Part shown: positions 32,045-43,900 of the stretch, piece after piece
Layout: every line of letters starts with the position of its first letter
Position numbering within the stretch: position 1 is the first letter of the stretch
Assembly (NCBI GenBank): GCA_033060915.1
Contig: CM065399.1
Coordinates: 12,227,501 to 12,291,500, forward strand
DNA from: Euryodendron excelsum
Lineage: Eukaryota; Streptophyta; Magnoliopsida; Ericales; Pentaphylacaceae
DNA: 64,000 nt
Direction of reading: 5' to 3'
Position numbers and translations under genes: made by a program
The notes under the pieces: generated by a model
The model's database searches: none
What the model saw: the letters and a program-made list of their open reading frames with translations, nothing else
What the model was told of the DNA's origin: nothing

Positions 32045-33130
32045 TCAAGCACTGCCGATTGACTTTAAAGTTATACCATTCTTGGGATTTTCTATTTCAA
32101 TTGCCCCATGAAATGAAACATCTCGCACTGCAAAAGATCCATACCATCTACTCTGAAGCTTACCTAGAAACAAATACAACCGAAAATTGCATAGAAGGAC
32201 CTTTTGACCAACCTCAAAAGATTTATGAAGGATGTGTTGGTCATGTAGTGATTTAATCTTTGCTTTAAATTTCTTTGCATTCCCATAAGCATCGTTCCAG
32301 ATTTCATCGAGTTCATTGAATTGCAATCTCCTAAGTGAGCCCACCTCATCTAAATTCTCATTAAATTGGCGGATTGCCTAGTAAGCCTTGTGTTTTATTT
32401 CTACCGAAAGGTGGCATGCCTTTCCATACACAAGCCTATATAAGTTGTCCTATATGCCCACAAAGCATCTACCAACCTTAAGGACTAATCTTTTCGGTTA
32501 GGGTTAACAATTTTCTCAAGAACTTGCTTAATTTCTCTATTTGCCAACACCACTTGGCATTGGGTTTGGGGATGATAAGGTGTACCAACCTTATGTATCA
32601 CCTCGTACTTTTTCATTAATAGAGCTACAGGTTTGTTACATAAGTGGGAGCCACCATCACTGACTATAACTCATGGCATGCCGAACCTAGAAAAGACATA
32701 GTCATTCAACAACTTGACCACAATAGCATAGTCATTAGTACGTGCCGGTATAGCTTTTACCCAATTAGACAAGTAGTCTATCACCACTAGAATGTAAAGA
32801 TACCCACACGAACTAGGAAAGAGTCCCATAAAATTGATACCCTAATAATAAAAAAACCTTAAGAATAATGATAGGGGTAAGAGGCATCATGTGCCTCCTA
32901 GAAAGACTTTCTAGACGTTGGCATCTATCATAGGATGTACAAAAGATGTGGACGTCTCTAAACATGGCGGGCCAGTAAAAACCACCTAGCAAGATCTTGG
33001 TAGTGGTTTTATGCGAGAAAAAGTGTCCACCGCATGCTTGTGAGTGACAAAACTCGATAATACTTTTCACCTCATCATCGGGAACACACCAACAGATCAC
33101 TTGATCTCGACAATATTTAAACAGATATGG
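32045..33130 (-). pseudogene. E3 integrase (decayed)
   Basis: The N-terminal HHCC-type finger is seen at about 33,100-32,900 (HSQACGGHFFSHKT...CTSYDRCQRL), followed by SRRHMMPL, which marks the link to the catalytic core. The core is broken by many stops. The C-terminal part (32,344-32,045) is readable: ELDEIWNDAYGNAKKFK, HKSFEVGQKVLL and GKLQSRWYGSFAV, the GPY/F-like region of Athila integrases. The enzyme would insert the cDNA into the host genome, but this copy cannot be active. Confidence 0.82.
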
Positions 33131-33186
33131 ATCCTCCCAAGAAAATACCTCACATGCCTATAGAAGTTCTTCCCATAAATGCTAGA

Positions 33187-33719
33187 TCATTGCGAGGGAA
33201 TCTTATCGATAGCTAAGTAGTTAGCTATGTTGGCGTACCACGGTGTCATAAATCGTGTAAGTGCGTGAGCATAGAAGAGTTGCTTATCCAAAAAGTATTC
33301 ATTGATTGGAAGGGGGTCTTGGGCATCCCCATCAGTGAGGAGCCTCGAGAGATGGTCGGCCACTATATTTTCGACCCCTTTCTTATCTCTAATCTCTATA
33401 TGAAACTCTTGAAGCAAGAGAATCCACCAAATAAGTGGTGGTTTTGCATCGGGCTTACTTAACAAATACTTAAGTGCAAAATGATCGGTGTATATGATAA
33501 CCAAATATCAAACTAAGTATGACCTAAACTTGTTTAATGCAAAGACCGCGGTGAGAAGTTCTTTCTCTGTTGTGGTATAGTTAAGTTAGGCTTCAATGAG
33601 GGTTTTGCTAGCATAGTATATCACGTATGGCTGCTTGTCTACCCTTTGCCCTAAAACAGGCCCCACCGCATAATCACACATCAACTCAAAAGGAAAAGAC
33701 CAATTGGGCGATCTAATAA
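33187..33719 (-). pseudogene. E3 RNase H (decayed)
   Basis: Readable blocks: CDYAVGPVLGQ (the first catalytic Asp region) upstream, YASKTLIEA, then [21 protein letters not shown] and [19 protein letters not shown]. The TDH and N.VADHLSR motifs are characteristic of Ty3/gypsy RNase H of the Athila group. It follows the RT directly, as expected for pol order, and carries several stops. Confidence 0.82.
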
Positions 33720-34780
33720 TAGGTGCAGTGGTTAGAAGTTCTTTGAGCTTGTTGAAGGCTTCTTGGCATTAAGGTGTCCAAAAAAATGGAACTTCCAGTG
33801 AAAATAAATGGCACAAAGGTCTAGAAATATCACTAAACCCTTCAATGAATTACCAGTAGAATTCGGTATGCCCAAGAAAGACCGAATATCTCTAACACTC
33901 TTAGGGGTAGGGAGGTATTGGATTAACTCAACCTTAGCTTGTTCTACCTTTATCCTCTTGTTAGACACTATATGTCCAAGAACTATACATTGCGTCACCA
34001 TAAAGTGACACTTCTCCCAATTGAGCACTAGATTGCTCTCCTCACACCTCTTCAAAACTTTCTCAGGGTGCTCTAAACAAGCTTCAAAAGTATCCCTGTA
34101 AACCGAGAAGTCATCCATGAAAACTTCGAGGATCTTCTCAACCATGTCTCTAAAGATAGACATCATGCACTTTGAAAGGTGGCTGGTGCATTTTATAGGC
34201 TAAAGGGCATTCTCTTATACGGGTAAGTGCCCAATGGCCACATGTAGTCTTATCTTAGCCTTCTAATGCGACCTCTATCTAGTTATAATCGAAATACCAA
34301 TCTAAAAAATAGTAATATGCTCGGCCTACTACTCATTCTAGGACTTGGTCCAAGAATGGAAGTGGAAAGTGATCTTTCCTAGTGGATGCATTAAGTTTAC
34401 GGTAGTCTATACAAATTTGCCAACTTATTTGAATTCTAGTGGGAACTAGTTCATTAAGCTCGTTCTTTACTATTGTAAATCATGACTTTTTAGGGCTCAA
34501 CTTGGGTTGGACTAACCCACTTGGAATCAGAGATAGTGTATGTAATACCCCCGCATCGAGAAACTTCAGTACTTGTCATCTTACGACCTCTTTCATGTTA
34601 GGGTTTAAGCATCTTTGCATTTGAAGCACCGATTTAGAATTTTCCTTGAGATATATACAATGAGTACACTTGAGAGGACTGATACCTTGAAGGTCCACTA
34701 TAGTCCAACCTAAATCTATCCTATGCCTCTTAAGTACTTTTAACACAGAATCCTCTTGGCCTTCAGACATGCTAGAGGAT
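33720..34780 (-). pseudogene. E3 reverse transcriptase (decayed)
   Basis: Blocks in order on the minus strand: RHRIDLGWTIVDLQGISP, CIDYRKLNASTRKDHFPLPF (fingers/palm entry), then the catalytic box VFMDDFSV at about 34,120, CEESNLVLNWEKCHFMV, LGHIVSNKRIKV and IRSFLG. The FMDD form of the YxDD box is usual in Athila. Many stops and at least two frameshifts break it. This is the only RT in the whole window. Confidence 0.87.
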
Positions 34781-34848
34781 ATGACAATCGGGAAGGATTC
34801 ACCCTCACCTAAGAATGCATATTTTAAAGTAAAAGGTAAGGGTTTCCT

Positions 34849-35645
34849 CTATGGAGTGGGTGACTTTTGCTTAAAAGGGACCAACTTTATGGCACTTGGG
34901 GTAAGGGGTTCAAAAGCGAGGGTCCAATGACCCACATGAATGCAAGGCTCACTCCCTTCTCCAACTTTAAGTGGGTCCCTATAAATTGTACACTCGGATT
35001 CCAATTGGTCATTAGGTTCACTCCAAACTAGAGCCCTCTCAATTGGATTCTTTATGAACTCACAATCCACATGCTCTTGGATAATAGACTCAATGAAGTC
35101 TACCTCCTTAATGTTATCTACTTCTCCCTTTCGCTTACCCACTGTGAATATGTTCATCTCTAAGGTCATATTACCAAATGAAAGCTTCAGTAATCCATTC
35201 CTACAATGAATAATAGCATTAGCCGTTGCAAGGAAGGGTCGTCCTAAAATGACATGGATATGATGCTTAGAGGACTTGATGTCAATTGGTTGGGTAACTA
35301 ATATAATGAAATCAATAGGGTAGTAGACAATGTCCACTTGAATGAGAACTTCCTCTATGATTCCCTTAGGGACCTTAACAGAACGATCGACCAACTCTAA
35401 TGTAACTTGGTAGTCCTTTACTCTCCTAGACCTAGTTCTTTATAAACAGAATATGGAAGAAGATTCACACTAGAACCTAGGTCTACATGGGCTCGATCAA
35501 TTTCATGGCTTTCTATAATGTACAAAATAGTAGGATAACCGGGGTCCTTATACTTCAATGTGGTTTTGTATTGAAGGATGGCACTCTGGCTCTCATTCAT
35601 CATTGCCATCTCCTTTACGTACAACTTCCTTTTCACAGTACACAA
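34849..35645 (-). pseudogene. E3 aspartic protease and pol linker (decayed)
   Basis: The active-site block HVDLGSSVNLLPYSVY (the DLGAS-type site of Athila) is at about 35,490, and the flap-side block VILGRPFLATANAI follows at about 35,240. The segment after it (FGNMTLEMNIF) is also typical. There is a frameshift or stop between 35,394 and 35,418. The acidic linker up to 34,849 leads towards the RT. Confidence 0.84.
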
Positions 35646-36473
35646 GTCCTTTAAGAACTTGGCATAGGAAGGTATTTGTTTTATGGCATCTAATATAGGA
35701 ATATTGACTCAAACCTGTTTAAATATATCATAGATTTTAGAGTTCAGAGACTCTTTCTTAGGTTTAATCAATCTATGGGGAAATGGGGCATGTTTCAAAT
35801 CTTCAATGCCCATGCCTTTAGATGTATCAATTAATTTTTTAGACAGTTCAAAATGTTTCTCATTTTCTTTTTCTTCACTCTTATTATTTTTCTTAGTGTT
35901 TTCTCACTCTTATTCATGTCTTAACCCTACAGACTCATCCTCATTCCCTTGGTTATTTTCTTTAGGAGTGATGGTTTTATCTAGTTGTTTTCTACTCCTA
36001 AGGGTAGTGATATCTTGAACTTATTCATGTGCAGTGTCAACGCAATTTGTAGGTTTAGGATTTGGTTGGGGTTGGGCAAGAAATCGCCCTTATATTTGTT
36101 GACTCATTAACATCTCGTGGATGTCTTTGACTATTGTGTTGGTTTCCCCTTATGATTGTTCCAGATTTTTTACTCTAGTTGTGAGTGCTCTTAGATCGTT
36201 GGTCACTTAGTTGTCCTTATTATTTCTTCTATGAGGAGGTTGGTATTATGCCTGTTGAGGTATGTATGGTTGTGGTATCAATTGTATGGAATAGGGCATT
36301 GACTAATCTTAGAAAGTTTATGGTGATGGTTGAAAGGATTGTGGGGTTTGTTGGAATTTTTAAGGGTTTTGAGGACCCTCTTGTTTCCACTCAAAATTAG
36401 GGTGATTCCCCTAACTCAGGTTATATGTATTAGAGTAAAGATTATTCCCACTCCTCTGGTTTTGGTAACCCCC
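35646..36473 (-). other. E3 decayed link between gag and protease
   Basis: No readable domain. By position it is the C-terminal part of gag and the start of pol. It is T-rich on the plus strand near 35,850-35,910. Confidence 0.5.
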
Positions 36474-37390
36474 CTAAAATTGACCAACCGCATTTACTTG
36501 GCCATGAAGCGCTTCCCTTACCCCCGGTATAATAGGACACAATGTAGTGTCATGATCCAATCTGTCACCAACTAAGCATAGTGAGGGTGTCTTAATCGGT
36601 ATGGAAGTGGTGGCCTTAGAAGTTTCCAAAGCCTCCAATTTACACATGAGTGACATAACTCTAGCTGGTAGGTCTTCTACTGGCCTTAATTGGTTTTTGA
36701 CTCCGACATGTGTGGTAGTGGGTTTGTTTGTGTGATTTTGAGTCCATATACTAGCCCAATCTCTTGCCAAGTTGGCTAGATAGTTAAAGTAATTGTATGC
36801 CTCTGTGGGGTTTCGTCTGGATAGGTTCCCGTGCACATGGATTCCACAAATATCTTCAATTGAGGAGTCAATGAAGAATAGAACGTGTTTATGATGTGCC
36901 ATTTTGGGAAACCGTGATGTGGACATGCGAATAGTAGGTCCTTGAACCTCTTCCAACATTGGAAGAAAGTCTCACCACTAACCGGTGTAAATTAAGAGTG
37001 GCACGCTGTAGTGCTTCAGTGTGATTTTTAGGAAAGAACTTTTTCAAGAACTCCACCTTGAAGTGTATTCCATGAATGTATGGACATAGGCCTTAGTGAA
37101 TTAAACCACAACTTGGCCCTATCCTTTAGAGTGAATGGGAAGATTTTTAAAAGTAAAATCTCTCAAGGGCATACATTGTCTTGAAATATGGAGCATGCAT
37201 CCTTAAAGTCTTTGATATACGTGTATGGTTGCTTTGAATCAAAGCCATGAAATTGGGGCATGACTTGTAGCATTCCTCGTTTAAGATTTAGAGTGGTTTG
37301 ATGTGTAGGAAGTACTATGGTAGATGTCGGTGTTTGCCTTAAAGGGTTCATATAGTCCCTCATAGTATGGTTTTGGGCTTCGTTTTCCAT
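36474..37390 (-). pseudogene. E3 gag (decayed)
   Basis: From MENEAQNHTMRDYMNPLRQ at 37,390 the capsid region is readable: LKRGMLQVMPQFHGFDSKQP and YTYIKDFKDACSIFQD. In other frames there follow remnants of the KLFPF..K..A..W retrotransposon gag motif and PTEAYNYFNYLANLARDW. A degraded knuckle with CLVGDRLDHDTTLC lies near 36,560. This is the full capsid-type gag that the E1/E2/E4 family lacks. Stops and frameshifts are frequent. Confidence 0.82.
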
Positions 37391-38069
37391 ATGTTGTTTC
37401 CCCTTTCATGGCCATTGTTTCAGCCATTGTTTCACTCATTGTGCTCATTTTGTCCATTGTTTTCACCTTCTAGGACATGTCCCTGTGGATCATCAATGTT
37501 TTCCATAGGTATGGGTCGTGAATCCACTAAGGGAAATTAAGGTAAGTCAGTTGGATTTAAACGCGCAGGTGATGGAGTTAAATAACCCAATGGGAGGTTA
37601 TGTAGAGGGTCGACTCTATAAAGATAATCGGTGTGATCTCTAAAAAATAAGGACATACAAATGTAATGCACACATAAATCAAGACAAGTCCTTCTGAGCC
37701 TCCAATCTCCACAGAAATATCAACTCTGTTGCCCACAAGAAATTTAAAAGCAACCCAACTGATCCTCTAATCTATACATATAAGGAAAAACCACCAATCA
37801 ACACTTATCACGTAACCTAATCGCCTCTAATTCCGCCTCCTAATTACAATATGCCTAGACCCCTAATAAGAAGAAAAACAAGTAAAATCCTAAGATTCTA
37901 ACACCACACAAAAAAAAAAAAAAAAAATGATGGAACGAAGTTACCATGTGGCCGTAGTCGATGAATCCTCCGTGGTTGTAGGCTGATGGTGAAGTAGTCC
38001 ACCAAATTTCACATTGATTGAGGTTCATGTTCTAGCATGCCTCATGTGGTCACTTGTGCGAAAGTAAGC
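37391..38069 (-). other. E3 leader between PBS and gag
   Basis: No domain seen. Contains an A run at 37,910-37,927 and, near 37,400-37,466, several closely spaced ATG-containing words (ACAATGG) on the minus strand. Confidence 0.55.
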
Positions 38070-38087
38070 TCTCTGACAACGACACCA
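38070..38087 (-). other. Primer binding site of E3
   Basis: Minus strand TGGTGTCGTTGTCAGAGA against the Athila form TGGCGCCGTTGCCGGGGA. All five differences are C to T or G to A. Confidence 0.75.
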
Positions 38088-38093
38088 TAAACT

Positions 38094-39633
38094 TGACTCA
38101 CACCAAACGTGTGCTTGAGATAATTCCAAGTGTAGGATGGCGAAGTAGTATATACTCAGAGTACAAGATCGTTCCCACAAGAAGCAGTTTACACAGGATC
38201 GAAAGAACCAGAACAATCCACTCAATCATTCACAAAAATCCAAACAAATTGCTTCTAAAAGAAAATATAATTCTGATTGTTTTGGAAAATGTTTGATTAT
38301 CTAAACTAACTAGCAAGCAACGATAAATAACATAAATATGATTTGATTAAAAAATAATGAGAACAAGTCTCGGGATCAATTGATCCAACCAATTGTGTTT
38401 TTTGGAATTCCAAAAGAGATAATTTTGTAACTCAAATCCTTCAACTACGTTGCGAGTCTCAGATTCGGAAGATTTAGCATTAAAAATCAAGTGTTCTACA
38501 AAACTTCAACTTCTAGAATAAATCAACTTGTTAGATTCAAAGACGAATACCATCGATTTGTGTAGTGCATATACTGAATATAGACTCATGCATAAATGTT
38601 ACTAAACATAATCAAACATCCAAGTTATCAAAGATTTCTAGAACGAAGAAGAAAAAGAAAGATAAAGACAAAAAATTAAACTTTGAAACCCAAAATCTCA
38701 CCTCCTTTGTTCATCCAAGACCTTCAATTGGTCTTCACAATCAATCCCAATATGGGAAGGTTTAGCTATTCATCTCCATCTATGAAAAACTCAAAATAAT
38801 TGAATGAACACTGAAAATATTAATTTAATACAAAGAAACATAAGAAATCTCAAATTGAATGCAAGGAATTTAGAAAACTTGTATTGAAGTGAATCCGATT
38901 ACAAAGAAGCAACAACCTAATAAATCTAAGCTATTCTAGTGTAAAAAACTCTAAAAACCCTCTACAATGGCCCCCTTTTCGAACATAACTGAGTTGGTGT
39001 TTATAGGGATCGCAGTCCAAACCTTAGATTGAGTCAAAATTTTGGCTTCCTGTTCAAACAGCAAAATGGGGGTTCGAACGCCGTTGATAATTCTTCTTCA
39101 GAGTTTGAACTCCTTAGCCCAGTGTTCAAACACGATGAAAATTTGATTTTGCATGCTCTTTGGCCATTCGAACACTCGGTTTTGGCGTTCGAATGCCAGG
39201 CCTTTTTTCCTCGGCTTTTGCCTCTTGTCGTTTGAGCGGTAGATTTGGAGTTCGAACCTTGGAGGCCTTTTTCACCCTTTTTGGTTTCAACTTGTTTGAG
39301 GTTCTTAGAATCAGAATTCGATGGCGCTCATTAGACACAAACATGTGTAACTTAAAGAGAGCTTTCCAATGGCATATCATTCATCCCATTTCTAGCTACG
39401 AGTAAAACTTATATGTTTCCTGAGACAGGGCCTCGACAACATTGCTCGACAAGCCATGCCTGCAGACCGGATTACTTCTTTGACTCCAAATCAACTCCCT
39501 TATCTTTAAATACTTAAAATATGATTAATTACATGGTTAAATACAATATATAGCAAAGAGAGTATAATTAACCTAATCTACGGCTAGCAAAGGTTGTTTA
39601 GGAGAGATACACTGCACTTATGTAGTCTAATCA
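38094..39633 (-). repeat. E3 5' LTR
   Basis: About 1.54 kb. The right edge CTAATCA (39,633) is fixed by comparison with 27,690. The left edge is placed at TGACTCACACC about six bases from the PBS, with an uncertainty of a few bases. Contains eight GTTCGAAC-like words between 39,050 and 39,260. Confidence 0.82.
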
Positions 39634-40622
39634 CTACGCAAGGAGACCAGGAAAAGCTTCCCTACTTTGCTTGTAACCTTTTTCCGGCCGCTTTATAAGA
39701 AGATTCATTTTCTGTAACAAACTGCACAACACTGCTTGGTCCCACCAGTTGAACAATTTCATCAAAAATACCAAACAATGTGCCAACATTCTTCGTGAGA
39801 CTTGAGGCATCAATTGACTCCAAAAACGTAGTGCCTTTGGGACAATACACAAGAAAAATATATGATTATCTCTTTTTTTTTCTATTTATTCATCAATCTG
39901 ACATTACTGAACATCTGTAAGTCTTCCATGATTCTTAAATTTCAAGAAGGTCCTCTTTAATGTCATGAACATTGTTATTCAATAGACTACCCCTCAAGTC
40001 ATGATAAGAAGGTCCCTTGAAACCCGATCCAACAACTATCATTGCATCTATCATTGGTTGATAATACTTGGATAGAGCCGCATTAAATGGAACATTAGCA
40101 TCATACCACCATCTAGCCACTGTCATTCTTGCATTATCAAGAACATCCTTAGATGCTAGTGCACTTCTAATAGAAGGTTGGGAGCCAGGGGTGGTCCTTG
40201 GAGAAAAAAACTAGATGTTTACCTTCTTTCATTGCTTCATCATCCTTAGATTATTACTAACTGAAGGAGAGCTCATGGGCATATCATCTTCATCATCTAA
40301 ATCACAAGACGGTCCACAACCAATGTCCTTCTTTACCCTTTCTCTTCTTTCTTTTTCTCTCTTATAGTCTTCAAGCAATTGTTTCATTTGCCATTTTACA
40401 TCTAACGGCACCTTTTTTACAATAATCAACTTCACCTTTGACCCCCGCATGATGCTTCTTTAATCGACTGATTCCACCACCTTTTGGATGCTTATTACAA
40501 TGGAGGCAAATAGTGTTGTTCCTTCTACCCAAAACAATTTTAGCATGAGCCCAAGCTGGATCATCTGATTTCACAAGAGTAGAGACCACTGATGTAGCAG
40601 CTGTTAAAGAATTATTAGCCAT
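39634..40622 (-). pseudogene. hAT-superfamily transposase relic (BED finger and DUF659)
   Basis: ATG at 40,622. Residues about 20-65 form a BED-type zinc finger (DPAWAHAKIV, CLHCNK, GGGISRLKKHHAGVKGEVDYC). After an extra A in an A-run near 40,412 the frame continues in another register with KWQMKQLLEDYKREKERRERVKKD, then an acidic/serine patch. The DUF659 part is seen at 40,126-39,935 (ARWWYDANVPFNAALSKYY, GPSYHDLRGSLL) and 39,850-39,662 (TTFLESIDASSLTKNVGTLF, VTENESSYKAAGKRL). The frame is cut at 39,634 by E3 just before the expected catalytic C-terminal half. This is the oldest layer in the window. A domesticated hAT gene is unlikely given the frameshifts. Confidence 0.84.
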
Positions 40623-40939
40623 TTTGTACCTGAAACAAAATAGTTCCCACAAATTTTCATATTGTCTTTATAACAAACACAATATCATATTTTAGTAACC
40701 ATTGTCAAATGAGAATCAGAATTTCAGAAGTAAGTTATAAAGACAGAGAAGTTATTCCATCTTCTAATCTTCAGCTTGCCACAACACATATCACACTTGC
40801 ATAATATCCTTATTAAAATGTTACGTTGGCAATGAGAATGTGTGGAACAGCCAAATGCATTGTATGAAGTGCGTGATCAAGGAAATTGGAAGAAGGAAAA
40901 AGACAACAAATCACAAGCTACAAAAATGAATTTACATGG
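40623..40939 (-). other. Flank upstream of the hAT relic
   Basis: About 0.3 kb of AT-rich DNA between the hAT start codon and E4. I see no terminal inverted repeat or gene. CATGG at 40,935-40,939 is the base run next to the E4 LTR and would be the left target duplication; the right one is outside the window. Confidence 0.5.
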
Positions 40940-43900
40940 TGTAAGCACCCCATTTTTGCCTGCTCGGCAGTCTCCAGTCCATCCAGAGTTGTATCCAAGT
41001 CAATATGGACATTTTCCAATCTAAATCAACTTTCTATGTTTAATCCTGTCAATCAATCGCTTCGCGGGCTCTTTGGGCCCAAATAGAGGCAAAATGACCA
41101 AAATGCCCTTGGGGGCATTGTTTGGTCCAATTTCAATAGGCACGTTTTTCTGAAGACGGTAAGTCCCCTTTCTAATTTCAATTCCAATTAAATCCGGTAC
41201 ACCTTTTGAGAAAGTTGATTCGTCAAGGTGGTAAGACCCTCCAATCCAGCACATTTCCGAGTGAACTGTTCGAAACGATAAGTCCTTTTAAACTCGTCGA
41301 CCAGGACGAGACCCCAAGTCCCCTAGATGGTAAAACGGTCCACCTTTGGCGCCTGATAGCCCGCCAATGCAAAAATGTCCGTTTTGGCACGTCTTTCGAG
41401 AAAGTTAAATCCTCAAGCGCTAAGTCCATTTAGCAGCTTCCCGAGATCAGGCAGTCTCGAGAATGATCGCAAACCGTCAGTGTAGCGAAAGTACTCGCAA
41501 ACAGGTCGATATAGGGAATTGCCAACAAACCCCTATATCACGGGACCACCATTAGAGTAGCGGAAACACTCAAAACCCAGGTCAACATCAGTGCTTACTA
41601 TCCCACTTTGGTGAAAAATGACCAAACTGCCCCTAGGGCCATTTACGGCATGTTTCTCAAGAAAGTACCTAAGTCCTCAGAACTGTAAGTCTACATTTCC
41701 AAGATTGTCTTAAAGGCAATCCGGCATGATCAGGTGCCTTCTAGTCAGTTTCGGGCTAATTCCGAGACATTCCGGTCAAGATGACCATTTTGCCCCTAGG
41801 CATCTGAATGCCTCGGGAACCACACCGGCTCTGGGTATCAAACCGGTGACCAAGAATGCTTTTGTAGTATTTCTGATCTTTCGTTAGCTCTCCGGATCAT
41901 TCTGAATCAATTCTGGCAAACCAATGCAAAAAGACTGGTTTGCCCCTAAAGGGTCGGTCGCCCTTTTTCAACCACACCGGCTCTGGATATCAAATCGGTA
42001 ATCTTTGAGAACCATCTAAATAATGTTTCCAAACCTCGAGTCTTCTTCTGGGACATTCTGAGTCCGTATTGGTAGCCTTTAGGCCTAGTTGACCGTTTTG
42101 CACCTAATGGCCCGATTAACCCTCCAAACACATCTTATCATCATTTTTCAAGTCTAATACCTCCGGGACTCTATTCTAAGGGTTTCTGTTCCTTTTCGGC
42201 CTTCCGGGCCATTCTCGGTCCTCTAAATATTTTTCAAACCTTATGGAGCCACTCTTAGTGAAGCCAAGCTAAAAATTGCATGGTAGTCACTAGTACAGGA
42301 GCCCAAATCTTCTGAAGATATGTTGTTTGCTGACTTAAAAATTTCCTAAGTGGCTAGCACCACTATTAGTGGCGCCAAGCCAAAATTTGGCCTAGCGCCA
42401 CTCCTAGTGAAAGAGGTCCGTAAATACAGAGCCTCCTCTAGTGTGAAAGAGGTTCGTAAACTCAGTTTAAAAATCCCACTCTTCGATATACAGAGCTTGT
42501 AGCCTCCCTAAACCTTAGTTTTCTTTAGGTTTTCCAAACCCTAGTCTCCATACACAAACCCTAGCTCACATACACTCTTATACACTCATATATTAGCCTC
42601 CAAAGCCTCCATTGAAGACTTGAAGTGCTGCAACCTAAAGCTCTCAAAGATCAAGACAAGTTCCCAAAGATCAAGACGAAGACTGAAGCAAAGACCGAAG
42701 CAAAGTAAGAAAAACAAAGCATGCAAAGCAAAATAAAGAAGACACAAGGTAGACTCTCTATTTAAGTTTACGCATGTTTCCCCTCTCTCTTCTCCCTCCG
42801 AACCCACTTAGGTTTTCTTCTATTTTAATCCCCCATCTTCTTCCCCCCTTTCTTGCATGCTTGAAATAAGGGACTTCCTGATCCATGTGTAGGATTAGGC
42901 TATTGGAGGTCACCGTGTCGGGGGCTTTCTTTTAGTCTAACCGGAGACCACGTGGGTTCGGCTCCCTTGATTATGTGGTGAAGCCTTTAACCTTGTATAT
43001 TCACGACCTCAACTTGTATTATGCATATCATGATCTTGCATTCCTCTAAAATTCATTTTTAAACTTGTTTTCAAAACTCGCATCAAAACCATTTTCAAAA
43101 CATGCATTATAAGTTTTCTTTTTCAAAACTTGTTTTCAAAATCACAATCCTAAGGTGATTCTAGCCTTCCATGGTTAGGGTTGCTTTAGGAAAGTGTTAC
43201 ATTTAAAGTGACCAATATGGTCCATATTTTCAAATCTTTGTTATTTTTAAAACCACTATCTTAGGGTGGTTCTAGCCTTCTTATAGTTAGAATCGCTTTA
43301 GGAAAGTGAGACATTTTCATGAAATTTCTAAAAACTCTCCTTCCAAAATCCTTCTTTCTAAAAATTTTCTTCAATCTCCTTTTCAAAATTCCTTTCTAAA
43401 GTTGTTTTCTAAAACTTCCCTTCACAAAACTCTTTTCAAACTCGTTCCCAAAAAGGTCTTCTCAAAATTCACTTTCTAAAAACGTTCCTTAAATTTTCTC
43501 CCTAAAAACTCTTTCCTAAAAACTCTTTCCAAAAAGCTTCTTCCAAAATCTTCTTTCTAAAACTCCTCTCAAGTTCACTTTCCAAAAAACTCTTTTTTAA
43601 GATCTCCTTCCAAAACCTTTTCTTTCCAAAAATTCTACTTTCCAAAATCTCTTTCCTTAGAGCCTAAGTCAAGCCCTAGAACTAACAATTAGGAAATCCT
43701 AATTTTTCTTCGCAAAAATATGATTTCCAATTCTTAATTTTGGCCTCAAAACCTAAGTTTCCAAAACCTCTTATTTTCTATATCAAAACTATAGTCTTTC
43801 AAATCTAGGGTTTCTAAAACTTCACCTTCCAAAGCCGTATCAAATCCAATCTTCCCTTTGGGAAACCAAATCCGATATTCCCATTTAGGAAACTAGATCC

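Larger units (their letters stand above)
26608..39633 (-). mobile_element. E3: Athila-lineage Ty3/gypsy element, decayed
   Basis: Reverse orientation, about 13 kb in the window. LTRs at 38,094-39,633 (5') and 26,608-27,690 (3', cut by E2) bracket PBS, gag, protease, RT, RNase H, integrase, a 3' extra ORF and a PPT. Athila assignment comes from the gag opening (MRDYMNPLRQT), the DLGSSVNLLPYSVY protease site, FMDDFSV in the RT, and the PBS, which is a decayed TGGCGCCGTTGCCGGGGA. All domains contain stops. The element lies in a hAT transposase relic. Confidence 0.9.
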
